Below, in pieces: positions 25,794-33,994 of a DNA stretch of 54,571 nucleotides. Within the stretch, counting starts at the first letter, position 1, and every line of letters begins with the position of its first letter. A program made the position numbers and the translations under genes. The notes under the pieces are model-generated. The model was not told the DNA's origin and did no database searches. It saw nothing but the letters and a program-made list of their open reading frames with translations. This DNA is from Magnetovibrio sp. (GTDB taxonomy: Bacteria > Pseudomonadota > Alphaproteobacteria > Rhodospirillales > Magnetovibrionaceae). Location: positions 1-54,571 of the forward strand of contig JANQJR010000011.1 of the NCBI GenBank assembly GCA_028281525.1, read 5' to 3'.

Positions 25794-25803
25794 GGCGCTG
25801 TCT

Positions 25804-25819
25804 TAGGGTCCGGACCCTA
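25804..25819. repeat. 16-bp perfect palindrome TAGGGTCCGGACCCTA
   Basis: It lies in the 23-bp gap between the sulfotransferase stop and the methyltransferase start. It resembles the two MITE ends (TAGGGTCAGG) joined head to head with nothing between. Its right half supplies the TAG stop of the upstream leftward gene. Confidence 0.7.
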
Positions 25820-27499
25820 GCTCTCATATCCGAAGGCGTCAATGTAAGGCGCGAGGGTGGGATGAATGGGCTCCAGGAACCGGGCGTATTTCACCCATCG
25901 TCCGCTGGCTTGGCTATAGAGCCTTTCACCGATCTGGGCGTAGCTGGGTGTGATCACGCGCCCGCCTTGGGTCTGGTCGCGGTAGCCGCGAATGTCGTCG
26001 TTCCAGTCAAGTTCCAAGAACGCCAGTATGGGTTTCACAACGCCTTCCATATCCTGAACCAAGTCTTCGTAGCGGTATTCCATCCACGCAAGGGGCAAGA
26101 TGTCGCGCTGCTTCAGCCATAGGCCCATCACCTGGTCGTATAGGGCGGCGGTTCCGTCCAGACTCAGGAAGTTCGCCATGGCGTTGTTGCGTTCGAAATG
26201 TTGCATGAAGCAGCTCAGGCACACATCGCGGGGATCGCGCAGCGCCATCAGAATTTTCGCGCCGGGAAACAGCCGCGTTGCAATGTCCAGAAACTCGATA
26301 TTCAACGGCATCTTATCGACCAGGGTGCGTCCGCCAATGTCGCCCAAGCTGTTTTGGGCGTGTTGCCAAAAATGTGCGCGGTAGGCGTCCAAGGCGCGCT
26401 CGTCCAAAGCGTGCGGTGCGGCGCCCTTGAGCATTTCCCGCCCGACCCTGTCGAGCGGGCTGACCTCGTTGCTGGTCACCACGCCGGGATGCGCGGCGAG
26501 CATCTGTTCCAACAGCGTGGTGCCGGACCGGGGAAAGCCGACGAAAAAGACCGGTTGGCCGGTGGCGTTTTCATCCTTAGGCGGAAAAGGAGCGGCGTTT
26601 AGCCGCGCCTGCGCAGCTTTGATGCGGGCCATGTACGTGGTGGGGTCGGCCTTGCCGCCTTGCATGTCACGGCGTTCGTAATCGTTGGCCATGGCGAATG
26701 CGCGAAAAGCGTCCGCCGCTTCGTTCCGGCCGTCGTGGGCCAAGCCCAAGGCGTAATGCGCCTGGGCCAGAAGGTCTGGATCTTGGGTTCCGGCGATGCA
26801 GATCTTGAGCTTCATGAGCGCGTCGTCGAAGCGTTTTTGGCGGTAATCGATCTGTGCCGAGAACAGATTCGCTTCCAAGCAATTGGGATCGTGCTCCAAA
26901 GCCCGGTTCATGAGGCTTTCGGCTTCCTCGATACGGTTTTGGCGCTCCCTGACGCGCGCCAAGTTCACCAAACCGACTTGATCATCGGGGTCGATGTCCA
27001 GGGCGCGGCGGAAATAGTTCTCGGCCTGGTCGAAGCGGTGGTGCCGAAAATACAGCACGCCCGCGTTATCCAGCGCTTTGATATGCCGGGGCTGGGCGGT
27101 GAGAACCGCGTCGAAGGCCGCCATGGCGTCCTCGTCGCGTCCGGCCTTGGCCAGCACATTGCCTAAGTTGTATCGGGCGTCGGTATGGTCCGGGTCCAAT
27201 TCCAAGGCTCGGCGCAATTCGGTTTCAGCTTCGTCCAGGCGGTTCAGTTGGTAGAGCGCGCCGCCCAGATTGCTGTGGCATTTCACATGTGCCGTGTCGC
27301 GTGCCAGGGCTTCGCGAAACAGGGGCTCGGCCTTGTCCGGTGCCCCCGTTTGCAATTCGATTACGCCCAGCAGATGCCAGGGTTCTGCCAACTCAGAGCG
27401 GGTGCGGCTGAGCTCTTCGTAAATGGGCCGCGCGCTTGCGATGTCGCCTTGGCGGTGCTGGGCGATGGCGCGTTCCAACTCGGGAGGATATGCGATCAT
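25817..27499 (-). CDS. TPR-repeat sulfotransferase family protein
   Basis: 560 aa from ATG 27499 (MIAYPPELERAIAQHRQGD). About seven tetratricopeptide repeats occupy residues ~10-250, e.g. CHSNLGGALYQLNRLDEAE and ARYNLGNVLAKAGRDEDAM. The C-terminal half is a PAPS-dependent sulfotransferase: 5'-phosphosulfate loop VGFPRSGTTLLEQML (321-328) and 3'-phosphate region MALRDPRDVCLSCF. Such fusions sulfate proteins or glycans; the acceptor is unknown. An ATG at 27517 would add six residues; the GAGG near 27499 is very close to the codon. The TAG stop lies in a palindrome. Confidence 0.9.
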   Translation of the reverse strand: MIAYPPELERAIAQHRQGDIASARPIYEELSRTRSELAEPWHLLGVIELQTGAPDKAEPLFREALARDTAHVKCHSNLGGALYQLNRLDEAETELRRALELDPDHTDARYNLGNVLAKAGRDEDAMAAFDAVLTAQPRHIKALDNAGVLYFRHHRFDQAENYFRRALDIDPDDQVGLVNLARVRERQNRIEEAESLMNRALEHDPNCLEANLFSAQIDYRQKRFDDALMKLKICIAGTQDPDLLAQAHYALGLAHDGRNEAADAFRAFAMANDYERRDMQGGKADPTTYMARIKAAQARLNAAPFPPKDENATGQPVFFVGFPRSGTTLLEQMLAAHPGVVTSNEVSPLDRVGREMLKGAAPHALDERALDAYRAHFWQHAQNSLGDIGGRTLVDKMPLNIEFLDIATRLFPGAKILMALRDPRDVCLSCFMQHFERNNAMANFLSLDGTAALYDQVMGLWLKQRDILPLAWMEYRYEDLVQDMEGVVKPILAFLELDWNDDIRGYRDQTQGGRVITPSYAQIGERLYSQASGRWVKYARFLEPIHPTLAPYIDAFGYES

Positions 27500-27568
27500 G
27501 TCCTCTATATGACACATGGCCGGGGGGTGTTAAAGTGTTAGCTCATAAGTTGAGAAATGCGAGGTAGT

Positions 27569-28309
27569 ATGTACCAAAGGGTGAGCCATTCCGCGCGCAG
27601 GTTTTTGGATTTCATGCTGCCGCCGACCTGTCCCGGTTGCCAGACGGTGGTGGCGGAACCGCAAACGCTCTGTCCGGAATGCTGGCACACGCTGACTTTT
27701 CTGGGGCCGCCGTGCTGCGATGGATGCGGCCACCCCTTTGATTACGCGGTTCCGGATCGTACGCTCTGCGGGGCGTGCGTGCGCGAACATCCGCCGTTCG
27801 ACCGCGCGCGCGCGGCTTTGCTGTATGACGAAAAATCCCGCGATCTGGTGTTGGCCTTCAAGCATGCCGACCGCACGGAAACCACCCGGTTATTCGCCAA
27901 ATGGATGGCGCAGGCGGGACGCGACCTGCTGAGCGGGACGGACGTGATCGTCCCGGTGCCGCTGCACTGGACCCGGTTGTTTCAACGTCGCTACAACCAG
28001 TCCGTCCTTCTGGCCCACGGTTTGGGCAAGTTGACAGGCAAGACGGTGTTGCCCGATGGCCTTCTGCGCACGCGCAACACCCCCAGCCAGGGACGATTCG
28101 GCCGTTTGGGCCGGGCGCGCAATGTGCGTGGTGCGTTCAAGGTGAAGCCGCGAACCGCCTTGAAGTTACAGGACAAGCGGGTCTTGCTGGTCGATGACGT
28201 GTACACCACCGGAGCGACTTTGCGCTCTTGCGCCAAGGTGTTACGGCGTGCGGGGGCCTCAGGCGTGGACGTTTTGGTGCTGGCGCGTGTGGTTCGGGGT
28301 TTTGTTTGA
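27569..28309 (+). CDS. comF: ComF-like phosphoribosyltransferase family protein
   Basis: 246 aa from ATG 27569 preceded by GAGG. A cysteine-rich zinc region comes first (C21-x2-C24, C35-x2-C38, C50-x2-C53, C67-x2-C70), then the PRTase fold with the PRPP loop RVLLVDDVYTTGATL (~204-218). The family is tied to DNA uptake (ComF) or gluconate/other metabolism (GntX); the function is not settled. It starts the rightward comF-grxC-nitrilase-DUF1178 group and is divergent from the sulfotransferase. Confidence 0.92.
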   Translation: MYQRVSHSARRFLDFMLPPTCPGCQTVVAEPQTLCPECWHTLTFLGPPCCDGCGHPFDYAVPDRTLCGACVREHPPFDRARAALLYDEKSRDLVLAFKHADRTETTRLFAKWMAQAGRDLLSGTDVIVPVPLHWTRLFQRRYNQSVLLAHGLGKLTGKTVLPDGLLRTRNTPSQGRFGRLGRARNVRGAFKVKPRTALKLQDKRVLLVDDVYTTGATLRSCAKVLRRAGASGVDVLVLARVVRGFV

Positions 28310-28369
28310 ATACAATTCCGGCGTATATATAAGGAATGCATGAAGTAAGCTGGAAGACACTTTAACACC

Positions 28370-28627
28370 ATGGTTAATATCGAAATCTACACCACGCCCA
28401 TCTGTCCGTACTGCATTCGTGCCAAGGCGCTGTTGGACAGAAAGGGCGTTTCTTACCAAGAATTCAATGTGATGCGCGACCGCGCCAAGCGCGCCGAAAT
28501 GGAACAGCGCACCGGCGGGCACACAGTGCCGCAGATCATCATCGATGGAAAACCCATCGGTGGATGCGACGATATGTTCGAATTGGACTTCGAAGGTGAA
28601 TTGGATGGCCTGATCGGAGTTGCGTAA
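28370..28627 (+). CDS. grxC: Glutaredoxin 3
   Basis: 85 aa dithiol glutaredoxin with the CPYC active site (C12, C15) in YTTPICPYCIRAKALL and the glutathione-binding TVPQIIIDGKPIGGCDD. It reduces disulfides and glutathionylated proteins. It lies 60 bp after comF and 22 bp before the nitrilase gene. Confidence 0.97.
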   Translation: MVNIEIYTTPICPYCIRAKALLDRKGVSYQEFNVMRDRAKRAEMEQRTGGHTVPQIIIDGKPIGGCDDMFELDFEGELDGLIGVA

Positions 28628-28649
28628 GCCCCAAGCATAGGATTTTGGA

Positions 28650-29474
28650 TTGAGTGACGAATTCCCCGTCTTCAAAGCCGCCTGCGTCCAGGTCAACGCC
28701 AGCGATGACATGGATGAGAACATCGAAGTGGCTTGTGAGTATGCGCGCGAAGCCGCGGTGTTGGGGGCGGAACTGATCCTGTTTCCCGAAAACGTCGCGA
28801 TGATGACGTTCGGCGGCAATAACATCCGCGCCAATGCCCGCACACAAGAAGACCATCCCGCCATCCCGGCCTTCAGTGCGCTGGCCCGCGAATTGGACGT
28901 GTGGCTGCATGGCGGCACGTTGGCAATCCAAAGCGGGGACAAGATCGCGAACCGTTCTTTCGTTTATGCCCCTGATGGCGAAATCGCCGCGACCTACGAC
29001 AAAATCCATATGTTCGACGTCGATCTGGAAGGTGGCGAAAGCTATCGCGAGTCCGCGACTTTCGATCCCGGCAACGAAATCGTGGTGCTGCCCACGCCCT
29101 GGGGTGGACTGGGGCTGAGCACATGCTACGACGTACGCTTTCCTTACCTCTATCGCGCCATGGCCCAGGACGGTGCGGGGCTCTTGGCGGTACCGTCGGC
29201 GTTCACGGTTCCCACCGGCAAAGCGCATTGGGAAGTTTTGCTGCGCGCGCGCGCCATTGAGAACGGCTGTTATGTATTTGCGCCCGCGCAGACCGGGCTG
29301 CATTTCGGGGGGCGTCAGACCTACGGTCATTCCCTGATCGTCAACCCGTGGGGCGAAGTGCTGGCGGATGCGGAGGATGAACCCGGTTTCATCATCGCCG
29401 ACATCGACCCGGCGCTGATCGACGGTGCGCGGACCATGGTGCCGTCCTTGGCTCACACCCGCGAGATCGAATGA
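28650..29474 (+). CDS. Carbon-nitrogen hydrolase (nitrilase superfamily, Nit-type amidase)
   Basis: 274 aa. The Glu-Lys-Cys triad is visible: E47 in LILFPEN, K118 in YDKIHMFDVDL and C159 in LSTCYDVRFPYLYR. The Nit1/Nit2 features point to an omega-amidase or deaminated-glutathione amidase. The start is a TTG (TTG-AGT-GAC-GAA) with AGGA 7 nt upstream; no in-frame ATG gives the full conserved N terminus. The position next to grxC fits a thiol/glutathione repair role (inference). The 3' end overlaps the convergent methyltransferase gene by 22 bp. Confidence 0.92.
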   Translation: MSDEFPVFKAACVQVNASDDMDENIEVACEYAREAAVLGAELILFPENVAMMTFGGNNIRANARTQEDHPAIPAFSALARELDVWLHGGTLAIQSGDKIANRSFVYAPDGEIAATYDKIHMFDVDLEGGESYRESATFDPGNEIVVLPTPWGGLGLSTCYDVRFPYLYRAMAQDGAGLLAVPSAFTVPTGKAHWEVLLRARAIENGCYVFAPAQTGLHFGGRQTYGHSLIVNPWGEVLADAEDEPGFIIADIDPALIDGARTMVPSLAHTREIE

Positions 29475-30079
29475 GCGGGCGGATCGCCGTCGTCACGTTC
29501 AGATAACGCCAAATCGTTCACGGCGCAGAGCCGTTGTTTTACGCCGGCGATGTCGCCCCCCTCCACCAGACCGTGCTCGTATCCCACCACTTGCAGCTTG
29601 CCGTTCACCATCTCCAGCAACTCGCCGGATTTGAGCAGGTGATCGGGATTGCGCGGGCGGGCATAGTCTTCGTTGCCGTGCGCGAACGTTTCGTAAATCA
29701 GCATCCCGCCGGGGGCGAGGGTGGAGAGGATCAGGGGGAAGAGTTCCCGGTGCAGGTAATTGACCACAATCACGGCGTCGAACGTGCGTTCCCCCAAGGG
29801 CCAGGGGGAGCCGTCTTCGAGGTCTGCCGCGATCACTTCAGCGTCGTTTGTATCGGCTAAATCCGCCAGGGGCTCAATGGTGCGATCAACGAAAACCACC
29901 CGGTGACCGCGCGCCAAAAACAGCCGTCCGTGCCGTCCACCGCCCGCCGCCAAGTCCAGAACAGCACCGCCCGGACGGATCAGGTGCGCCCAGCGTTCGA
30001 CCCAAGGCGAAGGCCGGACAATCCGCAAATGCCGCGGTACTTCCATAGAAGGCTTTGAATCTAGGGCGTTATTGGACAT
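29453..30079 (-). CDS. SAM-dependent methyltransferase (TehB-like)
   Basis: 208 aa. The class-I motif VLDLAAGGGRHGRLFLARGHRVVFVDR is visible in parts (AAGGGRHG), then DAVIVVNYLHRELF and MLIYETFAHGNEDYA, as in tellurite-resistance TehB-like proteins. The start at 30079 follows AAGGG. The substrate is unknown. It is convergent with the nitrilase gene (22-bp overlap) and divergent from DUF1178 at 133 bp. Confidence 0.88.
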   Translation of the reverse strand: MSNNALDSKPSMEVPRHLRIVRPSPWVERWAHLIRPGGAVLDLAAGGGRHGRLFLARGHRVVFVDRTIEPLADLADTNDAEVIAADLEDGSPWPLGERTFDAVIVVNYLHRELFPLILSTLAPGGMLIYETFAHGNEDYARPRNPDHLLKSGELLEMVNGKLQVVGYEHGLVEGGDIAGVKQRLCAVNDLALSERDDGDPPAHSISRV

Positions 30080-30211
30080 TTGTTAACCCTTGAGGCTTAG
30101 TCTATATGTCGTCAAGATGGTGCAAATCGCCCGATTCGCCTAGGAGTCGCTTCCGATTCGCAGGGTCTTTACTATAATGGTGTGCAGTAAAATGAGAACG
30201 GATTTCCCGGG

Positions 30212-30688
30212 ATGATCCTTTACCAACTCCGTTGCGCCGACGAGCACAGCTTCGAGGCCTGGTTCCGCAACTCAGACAGTTACGACAAACAGGTGGCGTC
30301 GGGCGACGTGGAATGCCCGTACTGCGGCTCGAAGGATATCTCCAAAGCGCCGATGGCGCCGAACATCGCGCCTTCCAAAGCTGGGGAAAGCGAACCTCCA
30401 GCCCCAGCCCCAGCTGTGTCCGAAGCCGACATCGACGCCATCTCGGACCAGCGCGCCCAGGAAGTCGCCCAACAGATTTTGGACGCGGTGGGCCGCATCC
30501 GCGATTATGCCGAAGAAAATTTCGAAGATGTAGGCGAGGATTTCGCCAGTGAGGCGCGCAAAATCCATTACGGCGATGCGGAAGAGCGCGGCATCTACGG
30601 CCAAGCCAGCGATGAAGACGCCCAGGACCTGGAAGACGAAGGAATCGACTTCGTGCGCCTGCCCGGCACGCCGCGCCGCAACAGTTAG
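30212..30688 (+). CDS. DUF1178 family protein
   Basis: 158 aa, standard for this alphaproteobacteria/betaproteobacteria family. The N terminus ILYQLRCADEHSFEAWFRNS and a zinc-ribbon-like VECPYCGSKDISKAPMAP are diagnostic. A proline-rich linker (PPAPAPA) precedes an acidic helical C-terminal half with AEERGIYGQASDEDAQDLEDEG. Function unknown. It usually lies next to the nitrilase/grxC group, as here. Confidence 0.93.
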   Translation: MILYQLRCADEHSFEAWFRNSDSYDKQVASGDVECPYCGSKDISKAPMAPNIAPSKAGESEPPAPAPAVSEADIDAISDQRAQEVAQQILDAVGRIRDYAEENFEDVGEDFASEARKIHYGDAEERGIYGQASDEDAQDLEDEGIDFVRLPGTPRRNS

Positions 30689-30691
30689 GCG

Positions 30692-31450
30692 CTACTTTTT
30701 CTCCGCAAACGCCAGATAGTTCACGTCCAGGTCCGTTTTGGACAGCGACCATTCGTCTCTGAAGGGATTGTAGACCATGCCCTGCAAGTCGGTGAAATCC
30801 AGTCCGTGGGCGCGCACCAAATGGGCGAGTTCGCTGGGTTTCAGGAACTTTTTCCAGTCGTGCGTGCCCGCCGGCAGCCAGCGCAGCACGTATTCCGCGG
30901 CGATCTTGCCGAGCAGCAGGGATTTCAGATTTCGATTCATGGTCGACAGCACCATACAGCCGTCATCTTTAAGCACAGAGGCCGAAGCCGCCATGAACGC
31001 TTCGGTATCGGCGACGTGTTCGATCACTTCCATGTTCAAGACCACGTCGAAGGTTTTGCCTTCTTTGGCCAAATCTTCCGGATAGACGTTGCGGTAATCG
31101 ATATCCAATCCACTTTGTTCGGCATGGATTTTGGCGACTTCGATGTTTTTTGCGCCCGCGTCGATGCTGATCATGTTGGCGCCCAGGCGCGCCATGGGTT
31201 CGGACAGCAGGCCGCCGCCGCAGCCCACATCCAGGACGTGCAGCCCTTCGAACGGTTTCTCAGTGTCCGCATCGCGGCCGAAGTGCTTGCAAACATTGTC
31301 TTTAATGAACTGAATGCGCACCGGATTGATCTGGTGGAGCGGGCGGAACTTACCGGTCGGGTCCCACCAGGCGTCCGCCATGGCGGTGAAACGCGCGATT
31401 TCATCCGGGTTGACGGTACTCCCCTGGGTTTGTGTGGCGGGTTCAGACAT
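30692..31450 (-). CDS. ubiG: Ubiquinone biosynthesis O-methyltransferase
   Basis: 252 aa from ATG 31450 ([10 protein letters not shown]); the long in-frame extension upstream is not family-like. It methylates two hydroxyls on the ring during ubiquinone synthesis. Markers: [38 protein letters not shown] (motif I), NMEVIEHV, and [14 protein letters not shown]. It is convergent with DUF1178 (3 bp apart) and divergent from lysC. Confidence 0.97.
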   Translation of the reverse strand: MSEPATQTQGSTVNPDEIARFTAMADAWWDPTGKFRPLHQINPVRIQFIKDNVCKHFGRDADTEKPFEGLHVLDVGCGGGLLSEPMARLGANMISIDAGAKNIEVAKIHAEQSGLDIDYRNVYPEDLAKEGKTFDVVLNMEVIEHVADTEAFMAASASVLKDDGCMVLSTMNRNLKSLLLGKIAAEYVLRWLPAGTHDWKKFLKPSELAHLVRAHGLDFTDLQGMVYNPFRDEWSLSKTDLDVNYLAFAEKK

Positions 31451-31691
31451 GGCGAAAAGCCTTTTTCGAACGTGGGTTACCGGGTTTTCCGTGGCGTGGG
31501 GAACTTTCGCCCCAGGCTTGCTAGATGAGGGCATTTTGAGTATGTATACGCGCCCGCACCCTTCCGGCTGAAGTCTTAAGCTGAATTTGGGACTGTTTCC
31601 AGTGATTTTCCAGCTTTGGAAAGGCTCTAGATGGTGTTCGGGCCAGTAGGATACGTGAGTAAACGATACGTGAATTGAGAACGCATAAGTC
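31451..31691. other. Divergent ubiG/lysC intergenic region with a short direct repeat
   Basis: 241 bp. GATACGTGA occurs twice (31650-31658 and 31665-31673) with a 15-bp period, 18 bp before the lysC start. That could be a tandem regulator half-site or chance. Promoters for both genes must be here, but I cannot place them confidently. No lysine-riboswitch-like conserved core is evident. Confidence 0.4.
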
Positions 31692-32918
31692 ATGGCACTC
31701 ATCGTACAAAAATTCGGCGGCACTTCGGTGGGCGACATCGAGCGCATCCAAAACGTCGCCAAGCGCGTGAAGCGCGAAGTGGACGCCGGCAACCGGGTTG
31801 CCGTGGTGGTGTCCGCCATGTCTGGCGTGACCAACCAATTGGTGGACTATGTGACGTCGGTCACGCCGCTTTACGACACCCGCGAATACGATGTGGTGGT
31901 GTCCTCGGGCGAACAGGTGACGTCGGGCCTGTTGGCGCTGGCGCTTCAGGACCTGGGCGTGCCCGCACGTTCTTGGCTGGGGTGGCAACTGCCGGTCAAT
32001 ACCGACAGCGCGCATGGCAAGGCCCGCATCCTGGACATCGACGGCGAAGAGGTGCGCAAACGCTTAAGCAACGGAGAGGTCGCCGTGGTTCCGGGATTTC
32101 AGGGCGTGGGATCTGATAAGCGCGTGACCACGCTCGGCCGGGGCGGTTCCGACACGTCGGCGGTGGCGCTGGCGGCGGCGCTGAAAGCGGACCGTTGCGA
32201 TATCTACACCGATGTGGACGGCGTCTATACCACCGACCCCCGCATCGTTGCGAAGGCCAAGAAGCTCGAAAAGATCACTTTCGAGGAAATGCTCGAAATG
32301 GCGTCTCTGGGAGCAAAGGTTCTGCAGACCCGCTCCGTCGAAGTGGCCATGAAGCATGGTGTCCGCTTGCAAGTGCGCTCAAGCTTTACGGATGAAGACG
32401 GAACTCTGGTTGTAGACGAGGATGAAATCGTGGAACAGGAACTCATCAGCGGCATCGCCTACAGCCGCGACGAAGCAAAAATCACCCTGGTCGGCGTGGC
32501 CGATCACCCCGGCATTGCGGCCAAGCTGTTTGGTCCGTTGGCGGATGCCTCGATCAACGTAGACATGATCGTCCAAAACGTGTCCGACGACGGCAAATCC
32601 ACGGATATGACCTTCACGGTCACCAAGGCGGACATGGATCGCGCGGTCGAAACCGTGCGCGAGCACACCGAGGAAATCGGCTATAAAGATCTGGTCGCCG
32701 ACGCGGATGTGGTGAAAATTTCCGTCATCGGGGTGGGCATGCGCTCCCATGCGGGTATCGCGCAGCGCATGTTCCAGGCCTTGGCGGACAAGGGCATCAA
32801 CATTCAGGTGATTTCGACGTCCGAAATCAAGGTCAGCGTTCTGATCGCCGAAGAATACACCGAGTTGGCGCTGCGCGCGCTGCACACGGCTTACGGCCTG
32901 GACGCCGAAGAAGACTGA
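31692..32918 (+). CDS. lysC: Aspartate kinase
   Basis: 408 aa. It phosphorylates aspartate at the head of lysine, threonine and methionine synthesis. The catalytic start [15 protein letters not shown] is intact, as are [26 protein letters not shown] and [16 protein letters not shown]. Two ACT domains (~265-405) at the C terminus indicate amino-acid feedback. Monofunctional. It stands alone, 24 bp before the nitronate monooxygenase gene. Confidence 0.98.
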   Translation: MALIVQKFGGTSVGDIERIQNVAKRVKREVDAGNRVAVVVSAMSGVTNQLVDYVTSVTPLYDTREYDVVVSSGEQVTSGLLALALQDLGVPARSWLGWQLPVNTDSAHGKARILDIDGEEVRKRLSNGEVAVVPGFQGVGSDKRVTTLGRGGSDTSAVALAAALKADRCDIYTDVDGVYTTDPRIVAKAKKLEKITFEEMLEMASLGAKVLQTRSVEVAMKHGVRLQVRSSFTDEDGTLVVDEDEIVEQELISGIAYSRDEAKITLVGVADHPGIAAKLFGPLADASINVDMIVQNVSDDGKSTDMTFTVTKADMDRAVETVREHTEEIGYKDLVADADVVKISVIGVGMRSHAGIAQRMFQALADKGINIQVISTSEIKVSVLIAEEYTELALRALHTAYGLDAEED

Positions 32919-32942
32919 TCACACCAAGCGATAGGACCTCTC

Positions 32943-33962
32943 ATGAGCGGCACCTCTCAACAACGCATCGACGATTTGTGGGCCCGGGGCAAGGCATTCC
33001 TTGGTACCGAGTACGCCATCATGGGCGGGGCCATGTCGTGGATTTCGGAACGCCATCTGGTCGCGGCCATTTCCAATGCCGGCGGTTTCGGTGTGATCGC
33101 TTGCGGCTCCATGACGCCGGACCTTCTGGAAGCGGAAATCACCGCGACCAAGGGCATGACCGCCAAACCTTTCGGCGTCAATCTGATCACCATGCACCCG
33201 CAGTTGGATGAACTGATCGACGTATGCTTGAAACTGGACGTGACCCACGTGGTGCTGGCCGGTGGCTTGCCGCCGGGAACGGCCATCAAAAAACTGAAAG
33301 AAGGCGGCGTTAAAGTGGTTTGCTTCGCGCCCGCTTTGGTGCTCGCCAAACGGTTGGTGCGCAGTGGCGCGGATGCCCTGGTGATCGAAGGCAGTGAGGC
33401 GGGCGGGCACATCGGCCCGGTTTCCACGTCGGTGCTGGCGCAGGAAATCCTGCCCAACATCACCGATGTGCCGGTTTTTGTCGCGGGTGGTATCGGACGC
33501 GGCGAAACCATCGTCAGCTACTTGGAAATGGGTGCGTCCGGCGTACAGTTGGGAACCCGTCTGGTCTGCGCGCAAGAATGCATCGCGCACGAAAACTTTA
33601 AAAGGGCCTTCATCAAAGCTTCGGCCCGCGATGCCGTGCCGACGGTGCAGATCGACCCGCGTTTTCCGGTCATTCCGGTGCGCGCCATCGTCAACAAGGG
33701 CACCGACGCGTTCATGGAAACCCAGCGTAAGGTGATCGAGAAGCACAACGCGGGTGAATTGGATCAGCAGGAAGCCCAGTTGGAAATTGAGCACTTCTGG
33801 GCGGGCGCCCTGAAACGCGCGGTCATCGACGGCGATGTGGAAGGCGGTTCGTTAATGGCCGGCCAAATCGTGGGCCAGGTCAAAAGTGAACAGCCCATGG
33901 TGGAGATTTTTGCCGAGCTCATGCAGCAGGCGTGCGAATCCCTCGACTCGCGCGCCGGCTGA
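32943..33962 (+). CDS. Nitronate monooxygenase / FabK-like FMN TIM-barrel protein
   Basis: 339 aa. FMN-binding family features: YAIMGGAMSWISERHLVAAISNAGGFGVIA, LVIEGSEAGGHIGP with the catalytic-type His156, VFVAGGIGRGETIVSYLEMGASGVQLGTR. These proteins oxidise alkyl nitronates or, as FabK, reduce enoyl-ACP; sequence alone does not separate the two. It lies between lysC and ptsP, both rightward. Confidence 0.88.
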   Translation: MSGTSQQRIDDLWARGKAFLGTEYAIMGGAMSWISERHLVAAISNAGGFGVIACGSMTPDLLEAEITATKGMTAKPFGVNLITMHPQLDELIDVCLKLDVTHVVLAGGLPPGTAIKKLKEGGVKVVCFAPALVLAKRLVRSGADALVIEGSEAGGHIGPVSTSVLAQEILPNITDVPVFVAGGIGRGETIVSYLEMGASGVQLGTRLVCAQECIAHENFKRAFIKASARDAVPTVQIDPRFPVIPVRAIVNKGTDAFMETQRKVIEKHNAGELDQQEAQLEIEHFWAGALKRAVIDGDVEGGSLMAGQIVGQVKSEQPMVEIFAELMQQACESLDSRAG

Positions 33963-33994
33963 TCGGGGGCTAACAACGAAAGCGGGGTCTGGCC

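Noticed and set aside
24831-27499. Sulfotransferase, methyltransferase and neighbours as a modification or defence island
   Set aside because: The genes sit in a conserved housekeeping neighbourhood and share no partner typical of defence systems; radC and the methyltransferases alone do not support it.
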